A DNA stretch of 64,000 bases from Adiantum capillus-veneris (GCA_014529385.2 CM043943.1:99570355-99634354), one strand, 5' to 3'; positions 14,820 to 28,440 are shown, counted from the first letter of the stretch. Numbers and translations are program-made. The notes: generated from the sequence alone by a model not told the origin.

Positions 14820-15640
14820 CATAACTTTGGAATTCTAAAAATTTGATGGTAGAGAATCAAGGGCTTTAAAATACTCATCATAACTAATCTCAAAAGTTTG
14901 AGTACAATCTATTGAGGAACATGGATTGTGATTCATGTACCTCAAAGGCCTTTTTTGTGGAAAACTTATCAGTGACACTTTGCATCAATGGAATAATGTT
15001 TGTTTGCAACAAAAAAAAAATCACATCAAAATTGAATGATAGGGTAAAAACGGGGGTTTGAGATACAAAATTGGGCATATCTTGGAATTTTGTGATCCAA
15101 ATTCAAAAAAGGTTGGGCATTAGTCTCTACAGGGCATAGGCAATTAGTTAGCCAAGTTGCTATGAAAATGCTATTAAAACATTGATCTTGATCCATATAG
15201 TACTCTAAGAAAGTGCAAATATTGGCCTAGTTTCCAATCTTGAGGTCCAAATCCAAAATGTTTGCTACCATAGCATCTACTAGTCATGTTGATCTTAGTG
15301 GTACGAAGAAAAGTTAATTTGGCCTCTAAACATGGATCGCGGTCCATATCCCTATGGTGACAGCTTGACCTAAAAATTTTCCAAAGTGTAGTGCATATAC
15401 AAGGAAACATATCCCCAACCCCAATTTTGAAAAAAAATTAGCAAATCTTGGTCAAAAGGCAGCAAAACAAAAGACGCACTCAAAACCGTAGTGCAAACCT
15501 AGTGTTGGACATTTCACCTATCAAAACAAGTCCAAATTCAAAAAGATTTGGGATATAGCTTGTGGACATAGAGTGTAACAAGCTCTTCATAGATCAAGTC
15601 CAAATGTGGTTGAACATGGATCATGATCCGTGTACAAATT
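14820..15640 (+). repeat. Diverged, roughly 145-bp-period repeats in the gypsy leader
   Basis: Four copies of a palindrome-like core occur near 14920, 15184, 15330 and 15615 (for example ACATGGATCATGATCCGTGT). Each sits about 84-87 bases after a second shared motif of the type TCCAAATTCAAAAAGGTTGG, near 14835, 15097, 15246 and 15531. Spacings of about 264, 146 and 285 fit one or two units of a ~145-bp period. Confidence 0.55.
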
Positions 15641-15993
15641 TGCTAAAAATTGATACATAGCATGTGCATGACCTTGTCTAGTTTGTAGATATACTTGAGT
15701 ACATCTCAAATCTCAATTTTGAGCTAAAAATACCCTCTGAAGACCAAGATACAAGCAGAAGTTCCTGTATCCCAGTCTCGAGGCTGTTTTGAGTGATGTT
15801 TCAAGTGCAATTCACAACTCCAAATTGAGACCAGTAAAGTCCTAATTCCAAACTTATAAGGGACCTAAAGCCAGTTTCCAAAGACCAAGTCATGACTTTT
15901 GAGAGACTTGATCAGGAACCAAAAGGAATAAGTTACACTAAGCCAAGTTGGCACTATCAAGACTACCTTGAGATTTTTGAGTGATCCTTTACC

Positions 15994-17745
15994 ATGACAA
16001 ATCGTCCACCACCAGGGTTTCCTACTCAACTCACAGATATGCACCTAGAAGAGAGGCATCCACTGATCAACAAACCAAGCGTGAGATTCATCAAGACTAA
16101 TCAAGCCATGAGAGTTCAAACTAATTACGCTCATGAGGGCTTGTATCAACATACCTTCTACAAGTGTGTAGAACCCTATGCTAGACCATAAGAACCTCTA
16201 TGCATTCATGTATACAAATGCCCAAGAAGTGCAAGTTTTGATGGTAGATAAGTATGGATGAGAGTATAAACTTGCTGATCCAAATAACCTAAAACGATAT
16301 AGATGTAAGGGTTCTCCAATTTCTACTTACTTTCAACCAAAAATGAGGCCAGATCATATATTAAAGAGAATTCCACCACGATTTTCTCAAAGACAAGAAG
16401 AGAGAGCAAGAGACCTCTTTGTAAGAGACCATGAAATGGTCATATTAGTGACTAAACCATGACAAATGAGACCATCTCAAGTGGCCAAATTTTTGAAGAC
16501 AAAGTAAAATGAGCTAGGGGATCCATATGCTCATGTCTCACTCTTCAAACAAGCATTGAGAGCTAAACAAATCGCAGATTTCCATACTCAGTACAAAGGA
16601 TTTGGGTTGACATTGGAAGGAACGTCCCTATTGTGGTTTCAATCTCTAAATAAAGATGATTTTCTACACATAGAACAACTCTTCCAAGAATTTTAGAGGA
16701 GTTCTCTAAAAGGGGGATCAAGCATAACATCGTGTCACAAATCTACACTTTGAAACAGAAAGGGGACATGAAAGTGAAGGAAGCCTTGTTTTGCTTCAAA
16801 TAGTACATAAAGAGGTGTCTTGTTAGAGAGTTACGGCAAGATGAGAGACTATCAGTTCTCTTCATAGAGGACTTGAAGAACGAGACTCTTAAGAAGGACC
16901 TACACTTGAAAGCTTGCAGAATCTTTAAGAAAGTCACTAGAGAAGCTCTATATCTAGTTGAAAATTGTAAGACTTATAGAGAGGTGATTGAATATGCAAA
17001 TAATGTGACCATTAGTGCCTCTTCTACGATGAGAAAATCCATAACAAAGCGAGATGTTCAAACTCCTACCGTGCCAAGCATTGATATAGTGGCTGAAGAA
17101 GTGGTGTGAGGAGAATAAATCAAGGCTACAAACAAAACCTAAATGAACGACAACAACCCACAACAAGGTGTGATATTTATGGAGGGGATCATCCCATCCC
17201 ATGGTATAACACTCAGCCAAGACCGCAACGTATGCTAGGTCAACAACCACCTCTTCTGAATGATGACAATGTTGTAGTCAGCTACACTCAACCAGCATAT
17301 GTGCCACAACCCATGAAAAATTGTTATTCCATGGATGAGAATACCTTAATGGTCATAGTCAATCAAGAGTATGGATTAAAGACCACTTTTACTAGGCAAG
17401 CACAACCATCAATTGCATCACTAGCTACACAGGGAGTAGGACCATGCTACAAGTGTGGAGGAAATCATTCAGCAAGAAATTTTCCTCATCAAGAAATTAG
17501 AGAAATTGAGATATTTCCTAGAATGTGCTCTTACACACCAGATTCTTGATTGTCTCAAACAACCAAACAACAAGGAAAAAGCAACAATGACCGTTGTAGG
17601 AGTATTGCCTTCTTCAAGCGGATTTGAGATAGGACCCACAATTCCTATAAATGCGGGACAAGAGCACAAGCTTAGAAAGCTTCCCAAAAAGGCACATGTC
17701 ACAGAGGAAAGAAACCAGCGTATTCATACAGAAATAGAGAAGTGA
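15994..17745 (+). pseudogene. Gypsy-type gag, broken
   Basis: An open N-terminal stretch (65 residues from MTNRPPPGFPTQL) is followed, in different frames, by a Retrotrans_gag-like segment (about 16530-16700; YKGFGLTLEGTSLLWFQSL), then YIKRCLVRELRQDERLSVLF and KNETLKKDLHLKACRIF (about 16800-16930). A zinc-knuckle-like CYKCGGNHSARNF near 17447 has one residue fewer between C and H than the CX2CX4HX4C consensus and ends in F where C is expected. Several TAG stops and at least two frame changes show it is dead. Gag would form the particle core. No pol follows. Confidence 0.75.

Positions 17746-19658
<1,913 letters not shown>

Positions 19659-19753
<95 letters not shown>
19659..19753. repeat. (GA)n microsatellite, about 95 bp
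   Basis: Uninterrupted AG repeat. Confidence 0.97.
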
Positions 19754-19754
<1 letters not shown>

Positions 19755-20726
19755 AAGCTAGTCTCCATCGTTCTTTTTTTGACAAAGAGAAATTACATTT
19801 TGCAAGGCAGTGTTCACCAAGAACGTTGGTAGGGACCACTGTTCAGGAAAAACCATTTCTTCAAACATACAAATTCCTTTCCTTGAATTTTCCAAGAGAA
19901 AGTTTAAGAAAATTAAGCTTATGTTTTGGGGCTTTACACTATTTTTCTCTATAGTGGGGTGGAATTTCTCCTTTTTTGCTTACCCTCAACTGGCCTACTA
20001 CTCGGTTCAACATACCGGTAGGTTCATTATTATATTTGAAGCAATCATGCCGAGATTCCAACGAGTGCAGCATTAGCCTTTGCAAGTTGTCCAACCAAAA
20101 ACTTAGCAAGCTGGACTCAAACTCTCGCTGCTCCATACGTGCATCTTCAAGTCAACTGAGCTAACAACGTTGGAGGCTGCATATGTTGTGCGGCATAGTG
20201 CAACTCATTAATAAAAAAATATAACCAAGCCCCCCCAAAACATGCTTGGCCATGCTATCGTCACTAACATTGTGTCATTGACCCCACTCTATTGCTCATG
20301 CTAGCGTGCTATAGTAGATGACTCCATGCCCTTCTTTTTGTCAGTCTCATACTTTGTCTTTGCAACAGGCATCTCTTAGGATTCATGTCGTACTCTTTTT
20401 TCAAAAATTGTTGGGACATACTAGCATTTTTTAAATTGAAAAGGGCACGATATTAAGCTGAGACACATTTTTCCCAAACACCTAGGAATCAATGGAAAAA
20501 AGGAGAGCATTGAAAACCTCCACATAAAATCTAGGATTTTTTTAGGGTTTAACACTTTAATCTACTAAATCTAGCCGGTTTCCTTCAAAGCGACCCTCAA
20601 AACTAGTTGAAAATTTTCAATTTTTGTGCTTTAAAAATACACTAAATACCAGTTTTCTATGGCATTTTTGTTGAAAATCGATCTATAATTAATGTACTCC
20701 TAATAGTGATATTCTTTCTCATTTTT

Positions 20727-20728
<2 letters not shown>
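19754..20728. other. No gene seen
   Basis: Overlapping short frames on both strands at 19810-20164 show no domain I recognise. The rest is A/T-rich. Confidence 0.5.

Positions 20729-20766
<38 letters not shown>
20729..20766. repeat. (GA)n microsatellite
   Basis: About 19 GA units, roughly 150 bp upstream of the IspF pseudogene. Confidence 0.95.
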
Positions 20767-20768
<2 letters not shown>

Positions 20769-20922
20769 GAAGCATCTTCTCTCACTTAGCGTCGTTCTTT
20801 CTGGTGGACAACATGATCAATTGCAAAACAATGCATTGTCAATACAATCCAGCTCTTTCCCTCATTGAACTAGTAAGATTTCCATACAACCTTATCTTGA
20901 GAGGACACAAGCTCAAAATAGA

Positions 20923-21290
20923 TTGCATTTTGCCGCAAAAAATTTAGTATACAAAGTCACTACAGTGGCTTCCCCTCTTGTTGAAACTATCATTCCAGAT
21001 GTGAAGAAGGCTCCAATACTACCTTTTAGAGTAGGGCATGGATTTGATCTTCATAGATTGAAGCAAAATTTACCTCTTATAATTGGTGGTTACATGAATA
21101 TTCCTTATGAGCAAGGATGTAAAGCATATTCCAATTATTATGTGCTTTTCCATTGAGTGGTGGATGTTATGGCCTTCCTGATATCTTACATCTGCCATAC
21201 TTTTTCAAACAATGATTCAAAATAGAAAGGAGTAGCATCTTCAATCTTTTGTGAAAGAATCTCTTCATATGAAGACTCACACCCCTAAGC
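20923..21290 (+). pseudogene. ispF: Pseudogene of 2-C-methyl-D-erythritol 2,4-cyclodiphosphate synthase
   Basis: The living enzyme makes the cyclic diphosphate intermediate of the plastid MEP isoprenoid pathway. The frame from 20923 reads a linker (ASPLVETIIPDVKKAP) and then LPFRVGHGFDLHRL, the signature N-terminus of IspF carrying the metal-binding Asp-x-His, followed by PLIIGGYMNIP and a degraded CKAYSNYYVLFH (family CEAHSDGDVLLH). A TGA replaces the next Cys, then VVD, and after a frame disturbance GLPDI, and NDSK-stop-KGVASSIF, where the family has Trp at the stop. The C-terminal half, including catalytic and CDP-binding segments, is missing. No intron interrupts the readable part. This suggests a retrocopy, although a single exon of a dead gene would look the same. 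It is the only clearly host-derived gene in the window. Confidence 0.85.
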
Positions 21291-21299
21291 TTTGAGGTT

Positions 21300-22140
21300 G
21301 TCACATTGTATGGTAAAAAGATCCTAATTATTTTATTTATTTACAACTAACTTTTTTCAGCTAGTTATGACGATGCCTTTATAAAAAAATTTAGGCATAG
21401 AACTCTATAAATTTTGGTTGTTGTTTTCATAAATTGATTAAAAAAGTACTATATTGGTCAATTAAGGGAAAACATGATTTTATTGTAACAAAATAAGTCT
21501 TTCATAATAATGGTGATTGTCAGCGATATGTCGTGTAAGAATGGTGTCTTTGTATGAAGATCACAACCTTGTAGTATAGATAGGGCAAGACGACATGGAA
21601 AAGAAGATTGGTGTATAAATGAACTAATGAGGTACAATAAATTGCTATCAAATTGATGGGTCTAAGATGCTCTCAAGTATAAATGACAATCAAGAACCAA
21701 AGTACTAGACATAGGAGCACTACAAATGACCTTACAAAAAGAAACTTACGATGACTTGAGCATTGAGTACAGAGCTAGAGCTCTTATTAGTCTATCAATC
21801 TTACTTTATGCTCAAACATATGAAGCCCAAGCGAGCCTAAGAGAGAAGATAATATTTTCAATATTGTGTTTATTTTCTTAAAAGTAAACTTTGATTTAGG
21901 AGGTAGTCTTTCCATTGATAACCCTTTTTGTTGTGGTTCATGAACATATAACAAACCATAAATATTATGTTTTGACGATAAAATTTACTATATCGTATAC
22001 AAACACTTGCTCGGGTTTGTCCTTGCTCAGAAAAAAATTGTTTGGTGCATGGTAATACTCGGTGGTGGTGGCCTCACATCAGACATTGGTCCTGTGTTCC
22101 ATTGTTGCAGTAAGAATGGTTGTTGGTGAGTTGTTCGCAT
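21300..22140. other. No gene seen
   Basis: A/T-rich, no recognisable domain. Confidence 0.45.
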
Positions 22141-22149
22141 TCATCATCA

Positions 22150-22985
22150 GATAGTTTAGTTTTGGCCTCCCTATCTCCCCTCTTGGATAAGGGCAATCGG
22201 ACATGCCATGTCCTCTTTCTCCACAATTCTAGAACTCTAGCACCGGCCTAGGTTTAGGCTCTCACTCCAGTGGGCATTGAGGCGGTCCTCTTGGTCTTAC
22301 ACCTTGTGAAAAAAGAATGGAAAATTTGTTAATTGACTTGTTCAGACTCTTGATTACCTCCGACTTGACTTCTAGGACTTCACAATGGTTGGACCTTTGT
22401 CCAATCTCCCTTGTTGGGTTGTTTTCATTACTATTACAATCCTGCACACACTTCAATTTCAAAACTTTTGAGTAGCTCTTTGCTCAGCTTCAGTAACGTT
22501 TGTCGGCTCGCTTACCATCACCTTAGTTTTTAAAGTTGGAAATAGTTCAACAATAAACCTCTGTTTTTTCAAAAACTCAGCCCCATCCCTAGGGTTAGGA
22601 AGGCTTCTTAACCAAAGACTCCATAGACACAAAAATCCCTTTTTATATGCATGGTAATTGTTAAACAAATTTTGTTTCAAAATGATGATTTCTTGCCACA
22701 AGTTTTGGGTGTTGTGGACTGAAAATAGTGGTCTAAGAACCTCTGTACAACTTGTTGAAAATTACCTCTAACCTCCTCAGGCAGGGATTGAAACCAAGTG
22801 CATGCATCTTTTCTAAGGACTACTTCAAACATACCCAATCTCTCTTAATCTGTCACTTGATGATTAATATTCAATTCCATGCAAAAGTTTCCAAGAAATA
22901 GTTCATCATCCTCACCAAGGTCTCCAAAGAAAAGGGGGTATCCTGACATCTACTGTGACCCTCCATTTTACAAAGAAAGTGCTTA
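22150..22985 (-). pseudogene. Gypsy-type gag, minus strand, broken
   Basis: Read on the minus strand, 22985 to 22690 gives a Retrotrans_gag-like segment: RKDACTWFQSLPEEVRGNFQ followed by QVVQRFLDHYF, with the WFQSL core typical of gypsy Gag. Further on, a zinc knuckle is recognisable as NCGERGHGMSDC near 22190-22225, with the first Cys changed to Phe and a TAG in the knuckle. Stops and frame changes separate the parts. It probably belongs with the open frame just upstream on the same strand (23009-23521) and the PBS at 23968-23987. No pol sequence follows. Confidence 0.72.
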
Positions 22986-23008
22986 CAATAGGGATTAAAA
23001 CAAGCGAG

Positions 23009-23521
23009 TCACAACCAACAACTTGAAAATGGTGAAGTCAAGAAAAACCACCCTAGATCCTTGTCCTCGGCTAACCAAGCTTCAATGAGGTCACAAGATG
23101 TTTGGTCAAAATAGAAGGGAACTCTATTGATTACCTCTAGAAAGGATTGTAATTCCTCAAAACCTAAGCGATCGATGAAAATTTCTAGCACTTTGTTTTC
23201 TTGGTCCCAACTGGTGACTACGTTCCAAGTGATAAACGGAACTCTCTCAACAATCCCCAAAGTACAAAAAAATTGTATAAAAGAGAAATCTTTGTGCTCA
23301 TTTAAGGCAATGACGTAGTAGCAATTGATTACCAACTCGTTGTCTTCAATATCCACCCACGCTGAGTGAGGAAGCCTCCTCACAATTTCAAATAAGATAT
23401 CTTCTTCAAGCCCAATCAAGGTTGCAAGAGAAAATGGTTCAACTAGAGCTACGAGAATCCTGGATACAAACCGCTTTGTATTTCTACGACCTTTTGTGCA
23501 CCAAACAAGAACACCATGCAT
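23009..23521 (-). CDS. Hypothetical 170-residue open frame upstream of the minus-strand gag
   Basis: An uninterrupted frame, long for this window, starting MHGVLVWCTKGRR and ending in SPFSSCWL. It is acidic and hydrophobic in the middle (IGLEEDILFEIVRRLPHSAW, then IEDNELVINCYYVIALNEHK). I do not recognise a family. Its place between the PBS (23968-23987) and gag (22985 downward), on the same strand, makes it either the N-terminal extension of that Gag or an extra leader ORF such as some Tat/Ogre-lineage elements carry. The first Met of the open frame was taken as start, but nothing else supports that choice. Confidence 0.4.
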   Translation of the reverse strand: MHGVLVWCTKGRRNTKRFVSRILVALVEPFSLATLIGLEEDILFEIVRRLPHSAWVDIEDNELVINCYYVIALNEHKDFSFIQFFCTLGIVERVPFITWNVVTSWDQENKVLEIFIDRLGFEELQSFLEVINRVPFYFDQTSCDLIEAWLAEDKDLGWFFLTSPFSSCWL

Positions 23522-23967
23522 TGTTGAAAATTGATATTTCTACTAATTGTGATGTTGATCCTAATATGGGATGCAAAATGAAATGAGTAGAACTATTTTC
23601 CCAACCTACCATCCATAGTACACACATGCACCACATAACCTAATGTCTAAAGTAAAATAAAGATATACACATCTAGATTAAGGTCATACCTAATGAGAGA
23701 TAGAATGAAAGGATTTACTGATACGTCTATTTCCCTTGACCTATGAGGATCAAAACTCCACGAATAACATTTTGGAATTGCAATTTTGTGCTCACAATGA
23801 CATGGATGGTTTATCTTGCAAGTGGAATGGCACGCTCATACAAAAGTTCATGATTCATGCAACCAACTCAATCATGTTAGAAATTAAGCACTCAAACCAC
23901 ATGAATCTTTAGCATTTACATGACACAATCTTGAGCTTTAAAACATGCAACAGACTAACATGAAAGC

Positions 23968-23987
23968 CCTCCCCAGTGGGGGCACCA
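23968..23987 (-). other. Putative PBS of the minus-strand gypsy fragment
   Basis: On the minus strand TGGTGCCCCCACTGGGGA lies a few bases after an LTR-like CA end (about 23993). It matches the tRNA-Asp-type gypsy PBS at about 12 of 18 positions, so the assignment is tentative. The probable LTR lies to its right and includes the GA tract at 24203-24246. Confidence 0.45.
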
Positions 23988-24200
23988 AAAAATGAGGCTT
24001 TCCAGGGAAAGGAATAAGAGAAGTGGCCTATAGACACCTCTGAAGGCTCTTGTGTTGCTCATAGGGTTTGAAGGTCTATGAAAAACACAACACACAGACC
24101 CCAAACACAACTACACACCCAAATATCACACACAAAATTTGAGAAAAATGTAGAGGCACCACCTAGTTTTTTGTATCACGAACTAGGACGTGAGCGAGGG

Positions 24201-24202
<2 letters not shown>

Positions 24203-24247
<45 letters not shown>
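24203..24247. repeat. (GA)n microsatellite
   Basis: About 22 AG units, inside the probable LTR of the minus-strand gypsy fragment. Confidence 0.95.
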
Positions 24248-24249
<2 letters not shown>

Positions 24250-24250
<1 letters not shown>

Positions 24251-26540
24251 TACCTTCATTTCATAGCCAACCTCATGAATACCTTTGACCATGCATACTC
24301 AAAGCTTCAAGAAAACTGATAAGTGATATGAGCACCTCAACTAAAACTCAAATAAGTGAGCAAAAAAATGCGAATGGGAAATCATATTTAAGGCTTAGAT
24401 GTCAATGAAGAAGAAAATGTGTAGCATCCGAAGACATAGTCTGCTTGCAAAAATGTGCGGCATCCACATAATTTTCCATGGATAGTTTTATATACATTAC
24501 ATTATGTGTTTGTCTTCATTATTTCACTATTTAAAATTAGTCTAAAGTTACATAATCTTTTTTCTTTTGGATGTGTGGAGAGAGAGAGAGAGAGCGCTTA
24601 ATAATGTTCAAATGGAAAGTAATCAAAGTGAGTCTTAAGTTGCTCTTATTGGTTATGGTGGGGAGTTCAAGTTGGAACAATGAGTTGAGGCATACAATTT
24701 GGAAGGCTCTACATATACTTAGAAAGAGTTACTTCATGTGATCTCTTGTGATCCTTACTCTTGAAAAGGAAACTAAAAGTGTACCTCTTTTTGGCTTTCT
24801 AAAAGAAACACTTAGTGTTGGCATGGGTTAGGGGGACTTTTATAGTTTTCAGTGCATGATGGAGACTTACCTTTCATTTCATATCCTATCTTTACTTTTC
24901 TTGCATTCTATTGTTTTAGAATGCTAAAGTGAAGCTTCATCTTACATAATTTTAATTACTTTCACACACACACACACACACATGTTTTTTGGCATGTGGA
25001 AAACCATAGGGTTCATTGTGCAAGGTTGTTGCAAGACTCGGGCCGTTGGATTCTTTGGCTGGATGAGCGCCACATAGCAAGGGTCTTTGTAAAATAACTT
25101 TGTTGTCCTTTTTGTTTCCTTACATCACCTTCTTTGAAAGATCACAAGTGTCCCTAAGGAATTCAAAAGTCTTCTGAATAAAAAGCTAAAACTTTGGAAT
25201 AGAAAGCTATTCTCCAAGGCAGCATTTACTTTCTCTACATGCTTGAAAATGACTTTAGAGATCAAAACATCAAACAAAATATTCATAGGAGTTTGATCTT
25301 ATGATGTAGTCTTCTAGAAAGTCCTTTGTGTCTAAGCGGCAAGTTTCTTCCTTATACAAATACAAAATGGAAATACTAGTAAAAAAATTTTAATTTGCAA
25401 AATATTCGAACTATTTTTTTCTAGTATATTTTATCGGGTTTTTTCTCCTTTGCCATCCTTTGCAACCGGCTAATCTCAATTTTCAATCAGCTTAAGCCTA
25501 AGGTCAGATACATCTTTCTTAAACACTGAGGTATTGATAAACGATTCTCTCATTTGAGGATTTCAAAAAAATCACTTCACGAAATTGTTTAATTATTTTC
25601 TATGCTTATTTGAAAGCATTAAAACATTCTTTTGTTTTGATTTTTAATGTGTCTTTTTATTTTACTTCCTTTTTGTTTTATTTTGTTTCAAAATACTAAT
25701 GTGCAATGTGTATCATTTACCTTATTATTGGGGCCCTTTTATAATATATAAGCCATTTGCGAGTAGCCTAGAAGAACATTAAAAAATGGCCTGATTGAGA
25801 CTTACCTTAAATGTTATTTAAATTTTATTTGTTTTCTCTCACATAGCCTTATGTAGATCATAATGAACTTTCGCATTGTTTTTTTGGGAGTCCATAAGGC
25901 CATTGTAAAAGGGTTACATTTTGGGTGTAATTGTGGATCATTGGTTCAGAGATGTGTTGGGTTGGGATACTTTCAATGTTTTCAGCGATGATTGAGACTT
26001 ACCTTAAATGTTATTTTGGTTTTAAAGTATTAAATGGATATTTTTATTTCATCTTAATTCTAGTAGGTTCTATATTACATACATACACATACACATATAT
26101 ATTAATTAGTTATATGTATATTAATGAGCAAACCATGATAAAGAGAAGAAAAACCGGTGCAATGATGTCAAAACTTAGCTCAAAAATCTTACAAATTTCA
26201 AAAAATTTACTAGTATATTTGGTTTTCTTCTTTGCGAGGAGGGCACTCGATGGGTTAATAAAAGAGACATTCTTGAATAGTGCTTCACCTTATATAATTA
26301 TACTTAAAATCAACCTAAAGATTTTATTACTTTCTTATTGTTTTAGAAAGCCATCGTGATCCTTTCACTTGTTTCTAAAGCTTTTGGATTCTTAGAAATC
26401 CAGGATAACTCATCCTCCTGCTATACCATTGTTTTGACATTTAAATACTCTATGTGCAAAGATTTCTTTGTATCATTATCTTTAAGATTTTCACTTTCCT
26501 TAGTAAGTTTGTTCTACAGAACTCCTTCGCTGTCTAACTC
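24250..26540. other. No gene seen; diverged segmental duplication
   Basis: A short GA tract (about 24577-24597) and a CA tract (24964-24982) occur. GATTGAGACTTACCTTAAAT is exactly repeated near 25794 and 25989, and the surrounding 100-200 bases resemble 24833-24960, so this stretch contains old local duplications. Open frames at 25931-26359 and 26356-26560 show no domain. Confidence 0.5.
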
Positions 26541-26547
26541 TTCTGGT

Positions 26548-27400
26548 GTAATTTTGAACCGTTATTGGAGAGAGATTGCAAGAAGAATGAACAATAAAGG
26601 ACTCCGGTGCTTGACCCACTTTTGGGATGGTGACAATAAGTGTTCGAAATCCTCTCACCAGCTGGCTATCCAGTTTCAACTCAATGGCACTAAGATGCTT
26701 CTTATCAATAGAGTTGTTGAAGGCCTGGATAACATTCTGGTGCCAATTTTGAAATCCACTTTTGAGTGGAAATCTTGAAAATGGCCTATGAGTAGACACT
26801 TTTTGAAGCCTCATACCAAGGGCATCTACCGAGCTTTGATGCACACGATGGATTGGGTCGCCCCTTTGAACAAACAATGGAAGAAGCAATGCAAGGAAGC
26901 TCGATGGGTAGAGGTCACAAAGAACATTTGGAATCCATAGTGGCCTCATTTTATAAAAATATTTATGTGGAAGATGTTGTGGGGGTCTTTCCCAACATGC
27001 TTCAAGATTCAGGCACGTAGTATCGGGTTCGATAGGTGTTCAGGGTGCAGATTGTCTAGCAAAGACCTTACACATGTCTTCATGGAATGCCCAGCTATGA
27101 GAGGCTTGGTAGATAGGTGTGGAAATGAATACAAAGAACATGGAAGATAGGGTTTTTCAAAAAGGATATGTGCCTTGGAGGGAAACAGTTCAGAAGCCCT
27201 ACACTGCTAATCTATACTCAAATTGTCAGAATTGTTTCTTAATAGGATCTAGAAGGCCAGAAACTGCCGGGTCTTTGATAGCGACCTCTTTGTGGCTAGA
27301 ATTTCAAAGATTGTTCAAGAAAGTAAAGAGTTAATAATGGTGGTAGGTAAAAGGCAAAAGTCAAAAGATTGGCTTAAGGAGACTCTCGTCATTTGATCGA
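26548..27400 (+). pseudogene. LINE (L1-type) reverse transcriptase C-terminus with zf-RVT domain, 5'-truncated
   Basis: The readable part starts near 26548 with NRYWREIARRMN and LRCLTHFWDGDNKC, typical of the linker after plant LINE RT domains. A TGA follows near 26776. Continuing to 27150 are HTMDWVAPLNKQWKKQC, FMWKMLWGSFPTCFK and the zinc-binding region C-x2-C...H-x3-C, visible as RCSGCR followed by LTHVFMECPAM: the zf-RVT pattern. Then RVFDSDLFVARISK to about 27340, and an untranslated tail to about 27480. RT/endonuclease sequence is missing to the left, as expected for 5'-truncated LINE insertion. Frameshifts make it dead. No clear poly-A tail is seen. Confidence 0.75.
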
Positions 27401-27479
27401 GCCTTGTTGGGTAGAGGAGTGTGTTTTTGGTTCTAGATATTTCTAGGGCTTGATGTAACCACTTGCCCCTCAAGGCTCG

Positions 27480-28389
27480 GCATGATCTTGAGGCTATTTG
27501 TATATGTCTTGGTGTGATGCTAATACAATCACTCACAATTGTGAGTTTTGCAAAAATAAAATATATTTTTTTATACTAACAAATACAAAACTAGTTCTAA
27601 ATTATTCTTGTAGCTTGTCACCACCCCCCTACACACTTGCATTTCCAAACGCAAATTGGAGATGCTTGGTGAAGGAAACCAAATGAGGTGGTCTTAGGAA
27701 TGTATATGCATAGCAAATGATAATAATGTAATGCCGTTTCTTAACAGGTAATATAAGCATACAAATATAAACTAAATGTCATGTTTTCTTGACTCGAAGC
27801 CTCTCACCAACCACCAAACAATTGTGTTTCCAAATGCAACCTCAAACGGGGTGGTGGGGGAACTTATTCAAAAATAGTAAGCATTGGTTTTTCAAGGGAT
27901 GAGATTGCACATTTTTTAATGAGGTATTATATACAATCCTCATAGTATTAATTACACAATGCTTCTCAAAATGCAACCCAAAAAGCTTACCATGTTGTGT
28001 ACATTTTTTTTTTTATTTTTTTTTTTTTGGGGGGGGGGGATTCACAATTGTGAGTGAATTATATTGACCATGTTGTGCACATCTTACCAGAGCTTCCAAG
28101 CAAGCTCGTGCACTTTAACCCAAATGCAACCAAGAAGTATAGCAATGATGCATGCCTGGAGGTGCATGGTAATAGAGGCACCAAAGAATCTCTCAGTCTT
28201 GGCCACTTTTCTAGATAAGAAATCTCCATTACATCTCAAGTTTGCCACGTCATTACTTATGAACCATAGGGAACCAAGAGCTTGTTCCAACCACATGGTC
28301 TATCTTAGAGACTCATGATAAACATTGGCATATCAATACTCAAATAAATTTAAGCAAGTAAAAAAATCATCGACCTTGTTCAGCACCCA

Positions 28390-28390
<1 letters not shown>
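27480..28390. other. No gene seen; paired 12-bp palindromes and T/G homopolymer runs
   Basis: TCACAATTGTGA occurs at 27533-27544 and 28042-28053, about 510 bp apart. Immediately before the second lies a run of T interrupted by one A, followed by about 11 G. No transposase frame lies between. Confidence 0.5.

Positions 28391-28392
<2 letters not shown>

Positions 28393-28440
<48 letters not shown>

Larger units (their letters stand above)
13640..17745 (+). mobile_element. Ty3/gypsy fragment with tRNA-Asp-like PBS: LTR, leader and gag only
   Basis: A probable LTR with a TATA-like TATGTATAAAAG near 13686 ends ...CCACTAACA at 14409. It is followed by TGGCACCACTAACGGGGA (14411-14428), which resembles the tRNA-Asp-type PBS of plant Athila/Tat-lineage elements (TGGCGCCGTTGCCGGGGA) at 13 of 18 positions. 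A leader of about 1.6 kb, then gag (15994-17745). Nothing of protease, RT or integrase follows, and no 3' LTR is seen, so the element is 3'-truncated. The left LTR boundary is a guess. Confidence 0.6.

Noticed and set aside
14820-15640. CRISPR-like spaced palindromes
   Set aside because: Spacing is irregular (146-285), repeats are diverged, and the context is a plant retrotransposon leader.
19810-20164. Overlapping 60-90-residue frames on both strands
   Set aside because: No domain, no codon bias, mutual shadows.
26356-26548. Apparent N-terminal extension of the LINE frame
   Set aside because: Leucine/serine-rich sequence without RT motifs; LINE similarity begins only near 26548.
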